Notes: a model not told the origin generated them from the sequence alone. Shown: positions 17,292 through 26,353, counted from the first letter of the stretch. The stretch: DNA of 64,000 nucleotides from UBA6109 sp035366835 (GCA_035366835.1 DAOSIS010000001.1:124001-188000); one strand, 5' to 3'. Program-made: numbers and translations.

Positions 17292-18748
17292 TACAGCTTC
17301 GGTTTCCTCCTGGGGATATTGGCGCCTTTTTCGAATGCGGCTGCGATCTGCAGCAGTTTTCCCTCCGCGAAGTGTCCGGCGAGGAACTGAACGCCGATGG
17401 GCAGGCCCTCCGACGAATATCCGCAGGGGACGGAGATGCCCGGGATGCCTGCCATGTTCGCGGAAATCGTGCAGATGTCCGACAGGTACATCTGCAGGGG
17501 GTCGGCCGTCTTCTCGCCGATTCGGAACGCCGGGGTGGGTGTGGTCGGGGTGAGGAGCGCATCGCAGGACCGGAAGACCTCGTCGAAGTCGTTGCGGACG
17601 AGCGCGCGGACCTGGGAGGCCTTCTTGTAGTAGGCGTCATAGTACCCCGACGACAGGGCGTAGGTGCCCAGCATGATCCGGCGTTTCACCTCGGGCCCGA
17701 AACCCTCGGACCGGCTCTTCTTGTACATCTCCAGCAGATCCGCCGCGCCCTCGGCGCGGTAGCCGTATTTCACGCCGTCGTAGCGGGCGAGGTTCGAACT
17801 GGCCTCCGCCGGCGCGATGATGTAGTACACGGACAGACAGTGCTCCGTATGGGGAAGCGATACGTCGACGCACCGGGCCCCCAGCGACTCGACGACGCGG
17901 ATCGCCCCGCGGACGCACGCCAGCACCTCCGGGTCGATCCCCGCAACGAAGTACTCCCGCGGAATCCCCACGGTCCATCCCTCGATCCCGCGGCCGAGGA
18001 AGCCCCGGTAATCGGGCACCTCTTCGGGCACGGACGTGGATTCCCGGGGATCGTAGCCGGCAATCGCATTCATAAGGATCGCGCAGTCCTCGACATCCTT
18101 CGTGAAGGGTCCGATCTGGTCGAGCGAAGAGGCAAAGGCGATCAGGCCGAAGCGGGACACCCGTCCGTAGGTCGGCTTCATTCCCACGACGCCGCACAGG
18201 GACGCCGGCTGCCGGATCGAACCCCCTGTATCGGATCCCAGGGAGGCGATGCACAGATCCGCGGCGACGGCTGCGGCCGATCCGCCGCTGGAGCCGCCGG
18301 GGATCCTGTCCAGGTCCCAGGGGTTGCGGGTGACGCCGAAGGCGGAGTTCTCCGTGGACGACCCCATGGCGAATTCGTCCATGTTCGTCTTGCCCGTGAA
18401 GACCGCGCCGGCGGCGCGGAGCTTCTCCACGACCGCGGCGTCATAGGGAGGCACGAAGTTCTGCAGGATGCGCGACCCGCAGGTGGTGGGAAAGCCCTTG
18501 GTGCAGTAAATGTCCTTGAGCGCGATGGGAATCCCGGCCAGGGGGGGAGGATCGCCCCGCCGGATCGCCTCGTCCGCCGCCGCCGCCGCGGCCATGGCCG
18601 GCTCCCGCATCAGCGCGATGTAGGCGTGGACGCGCGGTTCGACGGCCTCGATCCGCGCGAAGACGGAACGGCAGATCTCGACGGCCGTGGTCTCGCCGTC
18701 GCGCAGCAGCCGCTGCAGCTCGTGAATGGTCCGTTCGTAGAGTTCCAT
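17291..18748 (-). CDS. gatA: Asp/Glu-tRNA amidotransferase subunit A (485 aa)
   Basis: Amidase that frees ammonia from glutamine for GatB. The Ser-cisSer-Lys triad is visible: Lys in 'GIPIALKDIYC' and the serines in 'IPGGSSGGSAAAVAA' and 'LGSDTGGSIRQPAS'. I start at ATG 18748 (MELYERTIHELQ), with AGGTGG about 8 bases upstream; a GTG at 18760 directly after the gatC stop is the alternative. With gatB and gatC it forms the full GatCAB needed where GlnRS and/or AsnRS is missing. Confidence 0.97.
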   Translation of the reverse strand: MELYERTIHELQRLLRDGETTAVEICRSVFARIEAVEPRVHAYIALMREPAMAAAAAADEAIRRGDPPPLAGIPIALKDIYCTKGFPTTCGSRILQNFVPPYDAAVVEKLRAAGAVFTGKTNMDEFAMGSSTENSAFGVTRNPWDLDRIPGGSSGGSAAAVAADLCIASLGSDTGGSIRQPASLCGVVGMKPTYGRVSRFGLIAFASSLDQIGPFTKDVEDCAILMNAIAGYDPRESTSVPEEVPDYRGFLGRGIEGWTVGIPREYFVAGIDPEVLACVRGAIRVVESLGARCVDVSLPHTEHCLSVYYIIAPAEASSNLARYDGVKYGYRAEGAADLLEMYKKSRSEGFGPEVKRRIMLGTYALSSGYYDAYYKKASQVRALVRNDFDEVFRSCDALLTPTTPTPAFRIGEKTADPLQMYLSDICTISANMAGIPGISVPCGYSSEGLPIGVQFLAGHFAEGKLLQIAAAFEKGANIPRRKPKL

Positions 18749-18760
18749 GTCCGCAGCCAC

Positions 18761-19048
18761 CTATTCGATCACTCTCGGGACACGGAAGAAATCCCCGCGC
18801 CGGTCCGGCGCGTTGGCGAGCGCGGCATCCGCGGACAGCGACGCCTGGACGGTGTCGTCGCGGAAGGCATTCTTCCGGACGATGGCATGTGTCATGGGAG
18901 GGATGCCGGCCGTATCGACCGCACTGAGCTTCTCCATGTACAGCAGAATATCGTTGAGCTGCGAGGTGAAGGTTTCGATCTCCGCCTCGCCGAAGGACAG
19001 TCTCGCGAGATGGGCAACGTAGGCCACCTCATCCTTGGTGATTTTCAC
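18761..19048 (-). CDS. gatC: Asp/Glu-tRNA amidotransferase subunit C (95 aa)
   Basis: Small GatC subunit that stabilises GatA-GatB. The start 'ITKDEVAYVAHLARLSFGE' and the tail 'ANAPDRRGDFFRVPRVIE' are typical. It stands first of the gatC-gatA-gatB run, 12 bases after the histone-deacetylase-like gene, and shares a transcript with it. Confidence 0.96.
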   Translation of the reverse strand: MKITKDEVAYVAHLARLSFGEAEIETFTSQLNDILLYMEKLSAVDTAGIPPMTHAIVRKNAFRDDTVQASLSADAALANAPDRRGDFFRVPRVIE

Positions 19049-19060
19049 AAAAATCCTCCT

Positions 19061-20125
19061 TCAGGCATGGCCGAATACCGGCCAGTATGGCTTGATCCCG
19101 TCGATCACGCGCTGGATCAACGGGTCGATCTTCGGATCGGCCGCCGCTTCCAGGCGCTGCAGTTCTTCCTCCGAGGCCTCGGTATCGCCGCGCATCTCCT
19201 GCAGGACCGCCTTGACGGAATCCGTCAACCCCATGACGTGGTAGCCTCCCTCCAGGGTGGCGACCAGTTTGCCGCCGCAGCATTCGTCCGCAAGGGAAAG
19301 GAGGATACGCGTCAGTTGCGCAAAGCCTTCCGGCGTCACCCGCATGTTCCCCAGCGGATCGTTGTAGTAGATGTCGAACCCCGCGGACAGAAGCACCAGC
19401 TGCGGCCGGAACGATCGTGCCAGCGGAACGAGAATCCGGCGGTACATCTTCACATACTGGGCATCATCGGCACCGGAGCGGATGGGAACGTTGACGGTGT
19501 ATCCCGTCCCCTCCCCGCGGCCGATCTCCTCCACGGCACCCGTGCCCGGATAGGCCGGATACTGATGGGAGGAGAAATACAGCACGCGGCGGTCTTCGTA
19601 AAAAGTCCGCTGGGTGCCGTTGCCGTGGTGGAGGTCCCAGTCCACGATCAGCACGCGGTCCAGTCCGTATTTCTGCAGCGCGTATCTGGCGCCGATGGCC
19701 ACATTGTTGAGCAGGCAGAAGCCCGCCGCATCGCTTTCCCCGGCATGGTGCCCCGGGGGGCGGACCAGCGCGAAGGCGTTGTCCACCTCTCCGGTCATGA
19801 CGGCTTCGATGGCCCTCAGCAGACCTCCCACGGCCAGGCGGGCCACCTCGTAGGACTCTTCCGTCGCGACGGTGTCCGGGTCCAGAGGGACGTATTTCTG
19901 ACCCGCCGTCGCCTGCAGGCGCCGGATATAGGCGGGGCAATGGTTCAGGGCCAGTTCCTCGTCCGTCGCCTGCCGCGGTTCGATCTCGGTGAATTTCCAG
20001 GACTGCTGCGGATTGTCGAGCATTTCATAGATGGACGACAGCCGCTGCGGCGTCTCCGGATGCGAGAATTCGTTCCCGTGACGCAGGTAGCGCTTGTCTT
20101 TGATGATTCCCGTCTTGCGAGTCAT
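19061..20125 (-). CDS. class II-like histone deacetylase family protein / acetylpolyamine amidohydrolase (354 aa)
   Basis: Zinc-dependent deacetylase fold: PPGHHAGESDAAGFCLLNN with the catalytic histidine pair, 'IVDWDLHHGNGTQ' with Asp/His zinc ligands, 'LSAGFDIYYNDPLG' with the third zinc Asp, and 'LEGGYHV'. Bacterial members act on acetylated polyamines, acetoin-related substrates or proteins; the substrate here cannot be read. It heads the gatCAB operon with 12 bases to gatC, so it is probably constitutively expressed. Confidence 0.88.
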   Translation of the reverse strand: MTRKTGIIKDKRYLRHGNEFSHPETPQRLSSIYEMLDNPQQSWKFTEIEPRQATDEELALNHCPAYIRRLQATAGQKYVPLDPDTVATEESYEVARLAVGGLLRAIEAVMTGEVDNAFALVRPPGHHAGESDAAGFCLLNNVAIGARYALQKYGLDRVLIVDWDLHHGNGTQRTFYEDRRVLYFSSHQYPAYPGTGAVEEIGRGEGTGYTVNVPIRSGADDAQYVKMYRRILVPLARSFRPQLVLLSAGFDIYYNDPLGNMRVTPEGFAQLTRILLSLADECCGGKLVATLEGGYHVMGLTDSVKAVLQEMRGDTEASEEELQRLEAAADPKIDPLIQRVIDGIKPYWPVFGHA

Positions 20126-20236
20126 CAGAAGGCCCTCCGCGGAACCCCTGTAATGTGAACGAACCGGAGGCCGCTTCTACCACAAAAAAAGCCAAAAAGC
20201 AAAGAATGATGGGATGATCCGCGCTCCGAAAAAACA

Positions 20237-20266
20237 TTGACAAACCTTTTGCTCTGCGACTATAGA
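20237..20266 (+). promoter_or_regulatory. sigma70-type promoter of the tat operon
   Basis: TTGACA (20237-20242), 18-base spacer, TATAGA (20261-20266), about 37 bases before the tatA ATG. The hdac gene diverges on the other side. Confidence 0.65.
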
Positions 20267-20303
20267 CGCCACAGTCTACCGTCTGTACCAGAGGAGTGTC
20301 TCC

Positions 20304-20597
20304 ATGTTCGGCATCGGCATGCCGGAGTTGATCGTGATCGCCGTCGTCGCGCTGCTCGTCGTCGGCCCCAAGAAGCTTCCGGATCTCGCGAAGTCGCTCG
20401 GCAAGGGATTTACCGAGTTCCGCAAGGCCGTCGACGGCGTTTCCGATTCCGTCAAGGAAACGATCAAGGCGGACGAATTGAAACAAGAAGTCGACAGCGT
20501 GAAAGACTCCCTGCTGTACAAGAAGAACGGAGAAAACGGCGGGGAGACACCGACCCCTCCTGCTGAAAAGGGTACGCCGGACAGCCAACCCAAGTAG
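20304..20597 (+). CDS. tatA: TatA/TatB-family twin-arginine translocase subunit (97 aa)
   Basis: One N-terminal membrane helix (MPELIVIAVVALLVV) followed by the hinge GPKKLP and an amphipathic helix 'DLAKSLGKGFTEFRKAV', then a charged, Pro-rich cytoplasmic tail. The 'MFGIGMPEL' start and GPKKLP hinge are intermediate between TatA and TatB; since only one such gene precedes tatC here it may serve either role. AGAGGAG lies 8 bases before the ATG. Confidence 0.88.
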   Translation: MFGIGMPELIVIAVVALLVVGPKKLPDLAKSLGKGFTEFRKAVDGVSDSVKETIKADELKQEVDSVKDSLLYKKNGENGGETPTPPAEKGTPDSQPK

Positions 20598-20678
20598 ACA
20601 TCCCGAAAAACCGCCGCGCCTTGTTTGAAGAAGCATTGCCGGGGAACACGCTCGAAGACAGGCATCGCTGACAGGAAC

Positions 20679-21452
20679 ATGGAGTCCATCGAAGAAAAAT
20701 CACCCTTTACCGCCCACCTGGAGGAGCTCAAGCAACGCCTGGTCCGTTGCCTGATCGCCATCGGCATCGGCTTCCTGGGCTGTTACTATTTCAAGGACCC
20801 GCTGTTCCGGATCATCACAAAACCGCTTTATGAAGTCCTTCCGGAGGGCAGCCACATGATCTTCACGGGGCTGCCGGAAGCCTTCTTCATCTACATGAAA
20901 ATCGCCTTCTTCGCATCGTTGTTTTTTACCGCGCCTTACACCTTCTTCGAGATCTGGCGCTTCGTCTCCCCCGGCCTCTACGCCACGGAGAAGAAATACG
21001 TTCTTCCCTTCGTGTTCTCCTCGACGCTTCTGTTCGTCGGCGGAGTGCTGTTCGGATATTTCCTCGCCCTGCCTCCCGCCTTCGGGTTCTTTGTCGAATT
21101 CTCCACGGACTTTCTGAAGCCGATGATCTCCTTCCGGGAATACCTGAACTTCACGCTCAAATTCCTGCTGGCCTTCGGCGTCTGCTTCGAACTGCCCGTC
21201 TTCATCTTCTTCCTGACGAAAGTGGGTGTCGTCACGCCGGCGCTGCTGTCGAAGAAACGGCGCTACGCCATCCTCATCATCTTCATCACCGCCGCCGTGC
21301 TCACGCCCTCTCCGGACGCCTTCAGCCAGATCATCCTGGCGCTCCCCTTGATGTTCCTGTACGAAGTCAGTATATTCGTGTCCAAGTTCGCCTTGCGGAC
21401 GCGGCGTGAGCAGGACGGGCCAGGGGACAAAGGGGAGCAGAAAGCCGCATGA
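20679..21452 (+). CDS. tatC: twin-arginine translocase subunit TatC (257 aa)
   Basis: Six-helix receptor for twin-arginine signal peptides. 'SPFTAHLEELKQRLVRCLIA' at the N-terminus is the conserved TatC lead, and PAFGFFVEF, 'FGVCFELPVFIFFLTKVGVV' and 'ALLSKKRRYAILIIFITAAV' then 'LTPSPDAFSQIILALPL' follow as expected. I use ATG 20679 over a TTG at 20625 because conserved sequence starts there. The last 4 bases overlap the PBP1A start (ATGA), linking export and cell-wall synthesis in one operon. Confidence 0.95.
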   Translation: MESIEEKSPFTAHLEELKQRLVRCLIAIGIGFLGCYYFKDPLFRIITKPLYEVLPEGSHMIFTGLPEAFFIYMKIAFFASLFFTAPYTFFEIWRFVSPGLYATEKKYVLPFVFSSTLLFVGGVLFGYFLALPPAFGFFVEFSTDFLKPMISFREYLNFTLKFLLAFGVCFELPVFIFFLTKVGVVTPALLSKKRRYAILIIFITAAVLTPSPDAFSQIILALPLMFLYEVSIFVSKFALRTRREQDGPGDKGEQKAA

Positions 21453-23503
21453 GGATCAAGCGTCGCGCCGTCCGGCATACCCGCCGGCGGTCCGGTTGGT
21501 ATGCCGTCGTCAGGAATGTGCTCATCGGGGCGGGGATATTCGCCGCCGTCCTCGTCCTGGCCGGATCGAGCTTTCTGTACTATGTCCTGCTCGAGGAATT
21601 GCCCAGCATCGCCGCCCTGAAGGACTACCGGCCCTCTCTGGCAACCCGTGTCTATTCCGACAACAACGAACTGATCGACGAATTCTTCGCCGAGGACCGC
21701 AAGATCATCCCCTATGCCGACGTCCCGAAGATCGTGGTCCAGGCCTTCGTCGCCGCGGAAGATGCGCGTTTCTTCCAGCACAAAGGCTTCGATCTCCAGA
21801 GCATCACGCGCGCCTTTTACAAGAACCTGGAGGCGGGACGGATCGTGCAGGGGGGCAGCACGATCACGCAGCAGGTGGCCAAGCTGCTGTATCTGTCCCC
21901 TGAAAAAAGCTACCTGCGCAAGATCAAGGAGGCGATCCTCGCCTACAAGATCGACACCTACCTGACGAAGGAGGAGATCCTCCACCTCTACCTGAACCAC
22001 ATCTACCTGGGACACGGCACCTACGGCATCGAGGCGGCGTCCGAGGCATACTTCGGCAAGAGCTCCCGGTCGCTGACCCTTGCGGAGGCGGCGGTCCTCG
22101 CCGGCCTTCCCAAGGCCCCCACCACCTACTCGCCCTACGTGAACATCGAGAAGGCCCGTCAGCGCCAGGCTTACGTGCTGGACAGGATGGTCGAGGACGG
22201 CTATATCACCCGGGAGGACAAGGAAAAGGCCATCGCCAAGCCGCTCCACCTCCGTTCCATCCGTCCGAAGGACAAGATCGCCCCCTATTTCGTCGAGCAC
22301 ATCCGCAGATACATCCAGGAAAAATACGGCAGCGACGTCCTGTACAGGGAAGGACTCGAGGTCTACACGACCCTCAACATCGAGATGCAGAAGGCGGCCC
22401 GGACGGCCATGGACAAGGGCCTCGTGGAACTCGAGGACCGCGAGGGCTACGACCGGGGCGTCGTCCAGGGGGCGCTCGTCTGCATGGAGGCCAAGACCGG
22501 TGCGGTGAAGGCCCTCGTGGGCGGGCGGAACTTCGGCAAGAGCGAATTCAACCGCGCGATCCAGGCCAAACGCCAGCCCGGGTCCGCCTTCAAGGCGATC
22601 CTCTACACGGCCGCCTTCGACAAGGGCATGACGCCGTCGACGCGGGTCATGGATGCGCCGCTCGTATTCGAGGATACGCTGGCCAATACCATCTGGAAAC
22701 CCCAGAATTTCGACCGGAAATTCCACGGACCCACGACCCTGCGCAACGCGCTGACGCATTCGCGCAACATCGTCACGATCCGCGTTCTCCAGGAGATCGG
22801 CGTCGATTACGCCGCCGCCTACGCGGCGAACATGGGTATTTCCGGGCCCATCGCCAGGAACCTCTCCATGGCCCTGGGAACGACGGGGGTGAGCCTGATC
22901 GACCTTGTGCGGGCCTACGGGGTGCTCGCCAATCAGGGGAAGAAGGTGCAGCCCTTCTTCATCCGGAAGATCGTCGACCGCACGGGCCACGTCTTCGAGG
23001 AGGCAACCGTGAGGAGCGAACAGGTGATCGATCCCCGGATCGCCTTCATGAGCACCTATGTCCTGCAGGATGTCGTGGAAAGCGGCACGGGGCGGAGGGT
23101 GAAGAGCATCGGCCGGCCCGTGGCCGCCAAGACGGGAACGACCGACGAAAACCGCGACGCCTGGTTTCTGGGCTACACGCCCTCGCTCGTCACGGGGGTC
23201 TGGGTGGGATGGGACCTGGAGCGGTCGCTGGGATCCCAGGAGGTCGGAGGCCGCGCCGCCGCGCCCATCTGGCTCTATTTCATGGAAAAAGCCGTCCAGG
23301 GGTCTCCCGTGGAGACCTTCCCCGTGCCGGAAGGGATCGTCTTCATCAAGGTGAATCCCAAAACCGGCGCGCCGGCAAAACCCTCCGACGGAGGGGCGAT
23401 CTTCGAGTGTTTCATCGAAGGAGCGACCCCGGACGAGGGGAAGCCCGTCGATCTCGAAGAGGAAGAGACGCCGTTGCGGGATGAGAAAGACCGCAGCTTC
23501 TGA
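21449..23503 (+). CDS. mrcA: bifunctional penicillin-binding protein 1A (684 aa)
   Basis: A class A PBP that polymerises and crosslinks peptidoglycan on the outer face of the inner membrane. After one membrane helix (residues 25-47) comes the GT51 glycosyltransferase with catalytic Glu in 'AAEDARFFQHKGFD' and 'GGSTITQQVAK', then the transpeptidase with SxxK in 'PGSAFK', SRN in 'THSRNIVT' and KTGTT. At 684 residues it is shorter than E. coli PBP1A, lacking the large inserted OB-like region. ATG overlaps the tatC stop. Confidence 0.95.
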   Translation: MRIKRRAVRHTRRRSGWYAVVRNVLIGAGIFAAVLVLAGSSFLYYVLLEELPSIAALKDYRPSLATRVYSDNNELIDEFFAEDRKIIPYADVPKIVVQAFVAAEDARFFQHKGFDLQSITRAFYKNLEAGRIVQGGSTITQQVAKLLYLSPEKSYLRKIKEAILAYKIDTYLTKEEILHLYLNHIYLGHGTYGIEAASEAYFGKSSRSLTLAEAAVLAGLPKAPTTYSPYVNIEKARQRQAYVLDRMVEDGYITREDKEKAIAKPLHLRSIRPKDKIAPYFVEHIRRYIQEKYGSDVLYREGLEVYTTLNIEMQKAARTAMDKGLVELEDREGYDRGVVQGALVCMEAKTGAVKALVGGRNFGKSEFNRAIQAKRQPGSAFKAILYTAAFDKGMTPSTRVMDAPLVFEDTLANTIWKPQNFDRKFHGPTTLRNALTHSRNIVTIRVLQEIGVDYAAAYAANMGISGPIARNLSMALGTTGVSLIDLVRAYGVLANQGKKVQPFFIRKIVDRTGHVFEEATVRSEQVIDPRIAFMSTYVLQDVVESGTGRRVKSIGRPVAAKTGTTDENRDAWFLGYTPSLVTGVWVGWDLERSLGSQEVGGRAAAPIWLYFMEKAVQGSPVETFPVPEGIVFIKVNPKTGAPAKPSDGGAIFECFIEGATPDEGKPVDLEEEETPLRDEKDRSF

Positions 23504-23577
23504 GAACGGCGCTCCGCCTTCCGCGGGCAGTTCCGGGGCCCGTCCCGGACCGGCGCGGTCAGCAGTGGATTTTTTCC

Positions 23578-23604
23578 TTGACAAACCGGCGGGTTTTCTA
23601 TAGA
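23578..23604 (+). promoter_or_regulatory. promoter of the first acetolactate synthase operon
   Basis: A perfect -35 TTGACA (23578-23583) and a TATAGA (23599-23604) 15 bases on; TAGATC (23601-23606) would give a 17-base spacer. It lies about 30 bases before the leader peptide ATG. Confidence 0.55.
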
Positions 23605-23633
23605 TCGCAGTTTCAATCGGTCAGGAAAGACGT

Positions 23634-23726
23634 ATGAATCAGATGCTGTTGGATCGTGGAGTGGTGCTTTTGAGCGGCGTCGGTGTAGTCCTCGTACAAC
23701 CGGGGGCTCCTGCTCGCTCGCTTTGA
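23634..23726 (+). CDS. Leu/Val-rich leader peptide of the first ilvB operon (30 aa)
   Basis: ATG 23634 to TGA 23724-23726 reads MNQMLLDRGVVLLSGVGVVL then VQPGAPARSL: six Leu, six Val and no Ile in 30 residues, with paired LL and VV runs in the middle. It is followed 20 bases later by a strong Rho-independent hairpin and then ilvB. This is the classic layout of a transcription attenuator: slow translation through Leu/Val codons when these are scarce would favour read-through. AGGAAAG lies before the ATG. Confidence 0.85.
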   Translation: MNQMLLDRGVVLLSGVGVVLVQPGAPARSL

Positions 23727-23746
23727 TCTCCTTTTGAAAGCTTGAG

Positions 23747-23784
23747 AGCCGCGGGTCCCCGAGCAACGGAACCCGCGGCTTTTT
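23747..23784 (+). terminator. attenuator terminator of the first ilvB operon
   Basis: AGCCGCGGGT (23747-23756) and ACCCGCGGCT (23771-23780) form a perfect 10-bp stem with a 14-base loop, followed by a T-run. It lies after the leader peptide and 128 bases before ilvB. Confidence 0.88.
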
Positions 23785-23911
23785 CGTTTTTACGGGAAGG
23801 CCGCAGGAAACGCTCTGCGGCCTTCTTCTTTCATGCCGCAGGGCGGATGCGGGGAGAGAAAACACCCGGCCCCGCGGGGTCGGCGAAAGCAAAGGGAAAG
23901 GAAAGACGGTT

Positions 23912-25576
23912 ATGGATACCATCGGTGCGGACATTGTGCTTCAGGTTCTCAAGGAGGAGGGCGTCGATGCCATCTTCGGCTATCCCGGCGCCAGCATCCT
24001 GCCCTTGAACGACCGGCTGCGCACCAGCACGATCCGCCATTATCTCATGCGCCACGAACAGGCGGCGGCCCACGCCGCAGACGGATACGCCCGTGCAACG
24101 GGCAAGGTCGGCGTGTGCCTGTCCACGTCGGGACCGGGCGCGACCAACCTCGTCACCGGGATCGCCACGGCCTTCATGGATTCGACCCCCATGGTCATCC
24201 TGACGGGACAGGTCACCACCTCCCTGTGGGGCCGCGACGCATTCCAGGAAACGGACATCATCGGCATCACCATGCCCATCACCAAGCACAGCTTCATGGT
24301 TCAGGACGTCCGGCAGCTCGCGCAGACGCTGCGGCGCGCCTTCGAGCTGGCCTCGACGGGCCGGACAGGGCCGGTCCTCGTCGACCTCCCGTCCGATGTC
24401 CTCGCTGCGGCCTGTCCCCCCGCGGAACCGAAGGGGGAGACAGCGGCGGAGAAGCGGGGAGACTCGCCGGACCAGATGGAGAAGATCGCCAAGGCCATGA
24501 ACCAGAGCGAGCGTCCGGTCGTCATCATCGGCGGCGGCGTCAAGCTGGGAAACGCCTGCGAGATCCTGAGCACGCTGCTCCAGAAGACCCGGATCCCCTT
24601 CGTCACGACGATGATGGGGGTCGGATCCGTGGACTCCGTCAACGGCGACAATCTGGGCTTCATCGGAACCCACGGGAACGAGTTGGCCAACCGAGCCGTG
24701 CACAACTCCGATTTCATCCTGGCCGTCGGGACGCGCTTCACCGAACGCAGCACGTCCCTGACGGAGGAATTCGCGCCGCTCGCGACGGTCGCCCAGATCG
24801 ACATCGATCCGACTTCCATCGGCAAAAATATCCGCGTGAGCCTTCCCTTCGTCGGGGACATCCGTGAGGCGCTCGAGGCGCTTCTGCCTCTCGTCCAGGA
24901 GAGGGACCGGTCCGATTGGCGCAGCCGCATCGCCGCGGACCGCGAAGCGATCGAATCGGGCCTGCCGGAGCGCGGCTGCGGCCCTGCGGGCCGTTTCATC
25001 CGTCAGATTCAGAATGCCGTTCCGCAGGAAACGACCGTCGTCACGGACGTGGGGCTGAACCAGATCTGGACGCTGCGGACCTGGAAGACCCGCACGCCGC
25101 GCAGCCTGATCACGAGCGGCGGCATGGGGACGATGGGGTTCAGCCTTCCGGCCGCGATCGGCGTCAAGGTGGGCCGGCCGGAGCGGACGGTCGTGTCGAT
25201 CTCCGGAGACGGCGGCTTCTACATGAACATCCAGGAACTCGCCACCATCAGCACCTACCGGATTCCGATCAAGATCGTGGTCATCAACAACGGTCACCTC
25301 GGCATGATCCGCCAGATGCAGGACCTCTTTTACGACAGGCGGTTCTCGACCGACAATCTGGGGGACAGCGTCGATCTGGTCGCCGTGGCCAGGGGATTCG
25401 GCATTCCCGCAAGCCGCGTGGACGTCGAAGACCGGCCGGAGGCGGGCATCGCCGCCATGGCAAAGGAGCCCGGCCCCTATCTGCTCGAGGCAATCGTGAA
25501 TCCGGACAACTACGTCTACCCCATCATCCCGCCCGGGTGTTCCAACGTGGAGATGTTCGACGGGCGGAAGGAATAG
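23912..25576 (+). CDS. ilvB: acetolactate synthase large subunit, copy 1 (554 aa)
   Basis: ThDP- and FAD-dependent acetohydroxyacid synthase catalytic subunit, first common step to Val, Leu and Ile. The catalytic Glu is in 'YLMRHEQAAAHAADGYARAT', followed by STSGPGATNLVTGIATA, and the ThDP motif is GDGGFYMNIQELAT...NNGHLG. Distinct from copy 2 (for example FGYPGASILPLND against FGYPGGSVMDIYD), so the two are paralogues and not a recent duplication. Preceded by a Leu/Val leader and attenuator; its small subunit gene follows after 161 bases containing a repeat element. Confidence 0.92.
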   Translation: MDTIGADIVLQVLKEEGVDAIFGYPGASILPLNDRLRTSTIRHYLMRHEQAAAHAADGYARATGKVGVCLSTSGPGATNLVTGIATAFMDSTPMVILTGQVTTSLWGRDAFQETDIIGITMPITKHSFMVQDVRQLAQTLRRAFELASTGRTGPVLVDLPSDVLAAACPPAEPKGETAAEKRGDSPDQMEKIAKAMNQSERPVVIIGGGVKLGNACEILSTLLQKTRIPFVTTMMGVGSVDSVNGDNLGFIGTHGNELANRAVHNSDFILAVGTRFTERSTSLTEEFAPLATVAQIDIDPTSIGKNIRVSLPFVGDIREALEALLPLVQERDRSDWRSRIAADREAIESGLPERGCGPAGRFIRQIQNAVPQETTVVTDVGLNQIWTLRTWKTRTPRSLITSGGMGTMGFSLPAAIGVKVGRPERTVVSISGDGGFYMNIQELATISTYRIPIKIVVINNGHLGMIRQMQDLFYDRRFSTDNLGDSVDLVAVARGFGIPASRVDVEDRPEAGIAAMAKEPGPYLLEAIVNPDNYVYPIIPPGCSNVEMFDGRKE

Positions 25577-25592
25577 CAGGAATCATTCCGGA

Positions 25593-25716
25593 CAGGCTGT
25601 TCAAAAATGTCCGGATGCAAGGCCCCCGAGCCCCTGAGGAGCGAAGCGTACCGGGATGTACGCCGCAGCGACGAAGGGCGAGGGAAACGCAGCAGAGGGG
25701 CTTTTTTCAACAGTCG
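25593..25716. mobile_element. MITE/REP-like intergenic repeat between ilvB and ilvN of operon 1
   Basis: A 120-odd-base element bounded by imperfect terminal inverted repeats, GGCTGTTCAAAAAT on the left and TTTTTTCAACAGTC on the right (11 of 14 matching when inverted). The inside has the feel of the common deltaproteobacterial intergenic repeat '...GATGCAAGG...GAAGGGCGAGG...'. It carries no ORF of its own. Seen once in this window; its being a genome-wide family is my recollection of similar elements and needs a genome search. Confidence 0.65.
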
Positions 25717-25737
25717 ATAGAGAAAGGGACCAGCATC

Positions 25738-26232
25738 ATGGAGATTCGCGAACACATCATATCCATCCTCGTCAACAACCAGCCCGGCGTTCTGTCGCGG
25801 GTGGCGGGGGTGTTCAGCGGCCGCGGCTACAACATCGCCAGCCTGTGCGTCGCCGAGACGACCAATCCGGAGGTGTCGCGCATTACGCTCACGAGCCGCG
25901 CCGACACCGACTTCACGGAGAAGATCAAGAAATACCTCGACCGGCTCGTGGACGTCATCGCCGTGGAGGATTTCACGGGAACCGACTGCGTCCAGCGCGA
26001 ACTGATGCTCATCGGGGTCACGCTGCCGCCGGAGCACCGGCCGGAAATCCTGCGCGCCGTCGAGCTCTTCGGCTGCCGGATCGTCTCCCTGGCCACGGAA
26101 TACGTCATTCTGGAGGTGTCGGGCGACGCGGCCTTCACATCGGCCGTGCTCAAATTCTTCTCCCCTTACGGCGTCGAGGAGATGAACCGGACGGGGACCA
26201 TCGCCGTCCTGCGGCGGAAGGACGTCCGATGA
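25738..26232 (+). CDS. ilvN: acetolactate synthase small subunit, copy 1 (164 aa)
   Basis: Regulatory subunit with an N-terminal ACT domain (IISILVNNQPGVLSRVAGVF, SGRGYNIASLCVAET) and the IlvH-type C-terminal half ('VQRELMLIGVTLPPEHRPEI'). Probably mediates end-product feedback on the copy 1 catalytic subunit. AGAAAGGGA lies about 9 bases before ATG 25738. A repeat element sits between it and ilvB, and it is followed by a new promoter for operon 2. Confidence 0.92.
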   Translation: MEIREHIISILVNNQPGVLSRVAGVFSGRGYNIASLCVAETTNPEVSRITLTSRADTDFTEKIKKYLDRLVDVIAVEDFTGTDCVQRELMLIGVTLPPEHRPEILRAVELFGCRIVSLATEYVILEVSGDAAFTSAVLKFFSPYGVEEMNRTGTIAVLRRKDVR

Positions 26233-26297
26233 AGGGGAGACCTTCGCGCGCACCGCACCGGAAGCGGGATTCCGCCGACAGGGGCGCAAAAAAACGC

Positions 26298-26326
26298 TTG
26301 ACAGCCCCCGGGGGCGCTGCTATGGT
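26298..26326 (+). promoter_or_regulatory. promoter of the second acetolactate synthase operon
   Basis: TTGACA (26298-26303), 17-base spacer, TATGGT (26321-26326), 27 bases before the leader ATG. It shows that operon 2 has its own transcription start although it closely follows operon 1. Confidence 0.75.
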
Positions 26327-26353
26327 CCGCCCTTACGAGGAGCGTGTTCCCCT

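Noticed and set aside
17372..20158. 928-codon plus-strand frame opposite gatA, gatC and the deacetylase
   Set aside because: Antisense to three certain genes, no recognisable domain; GC-driven open frame.
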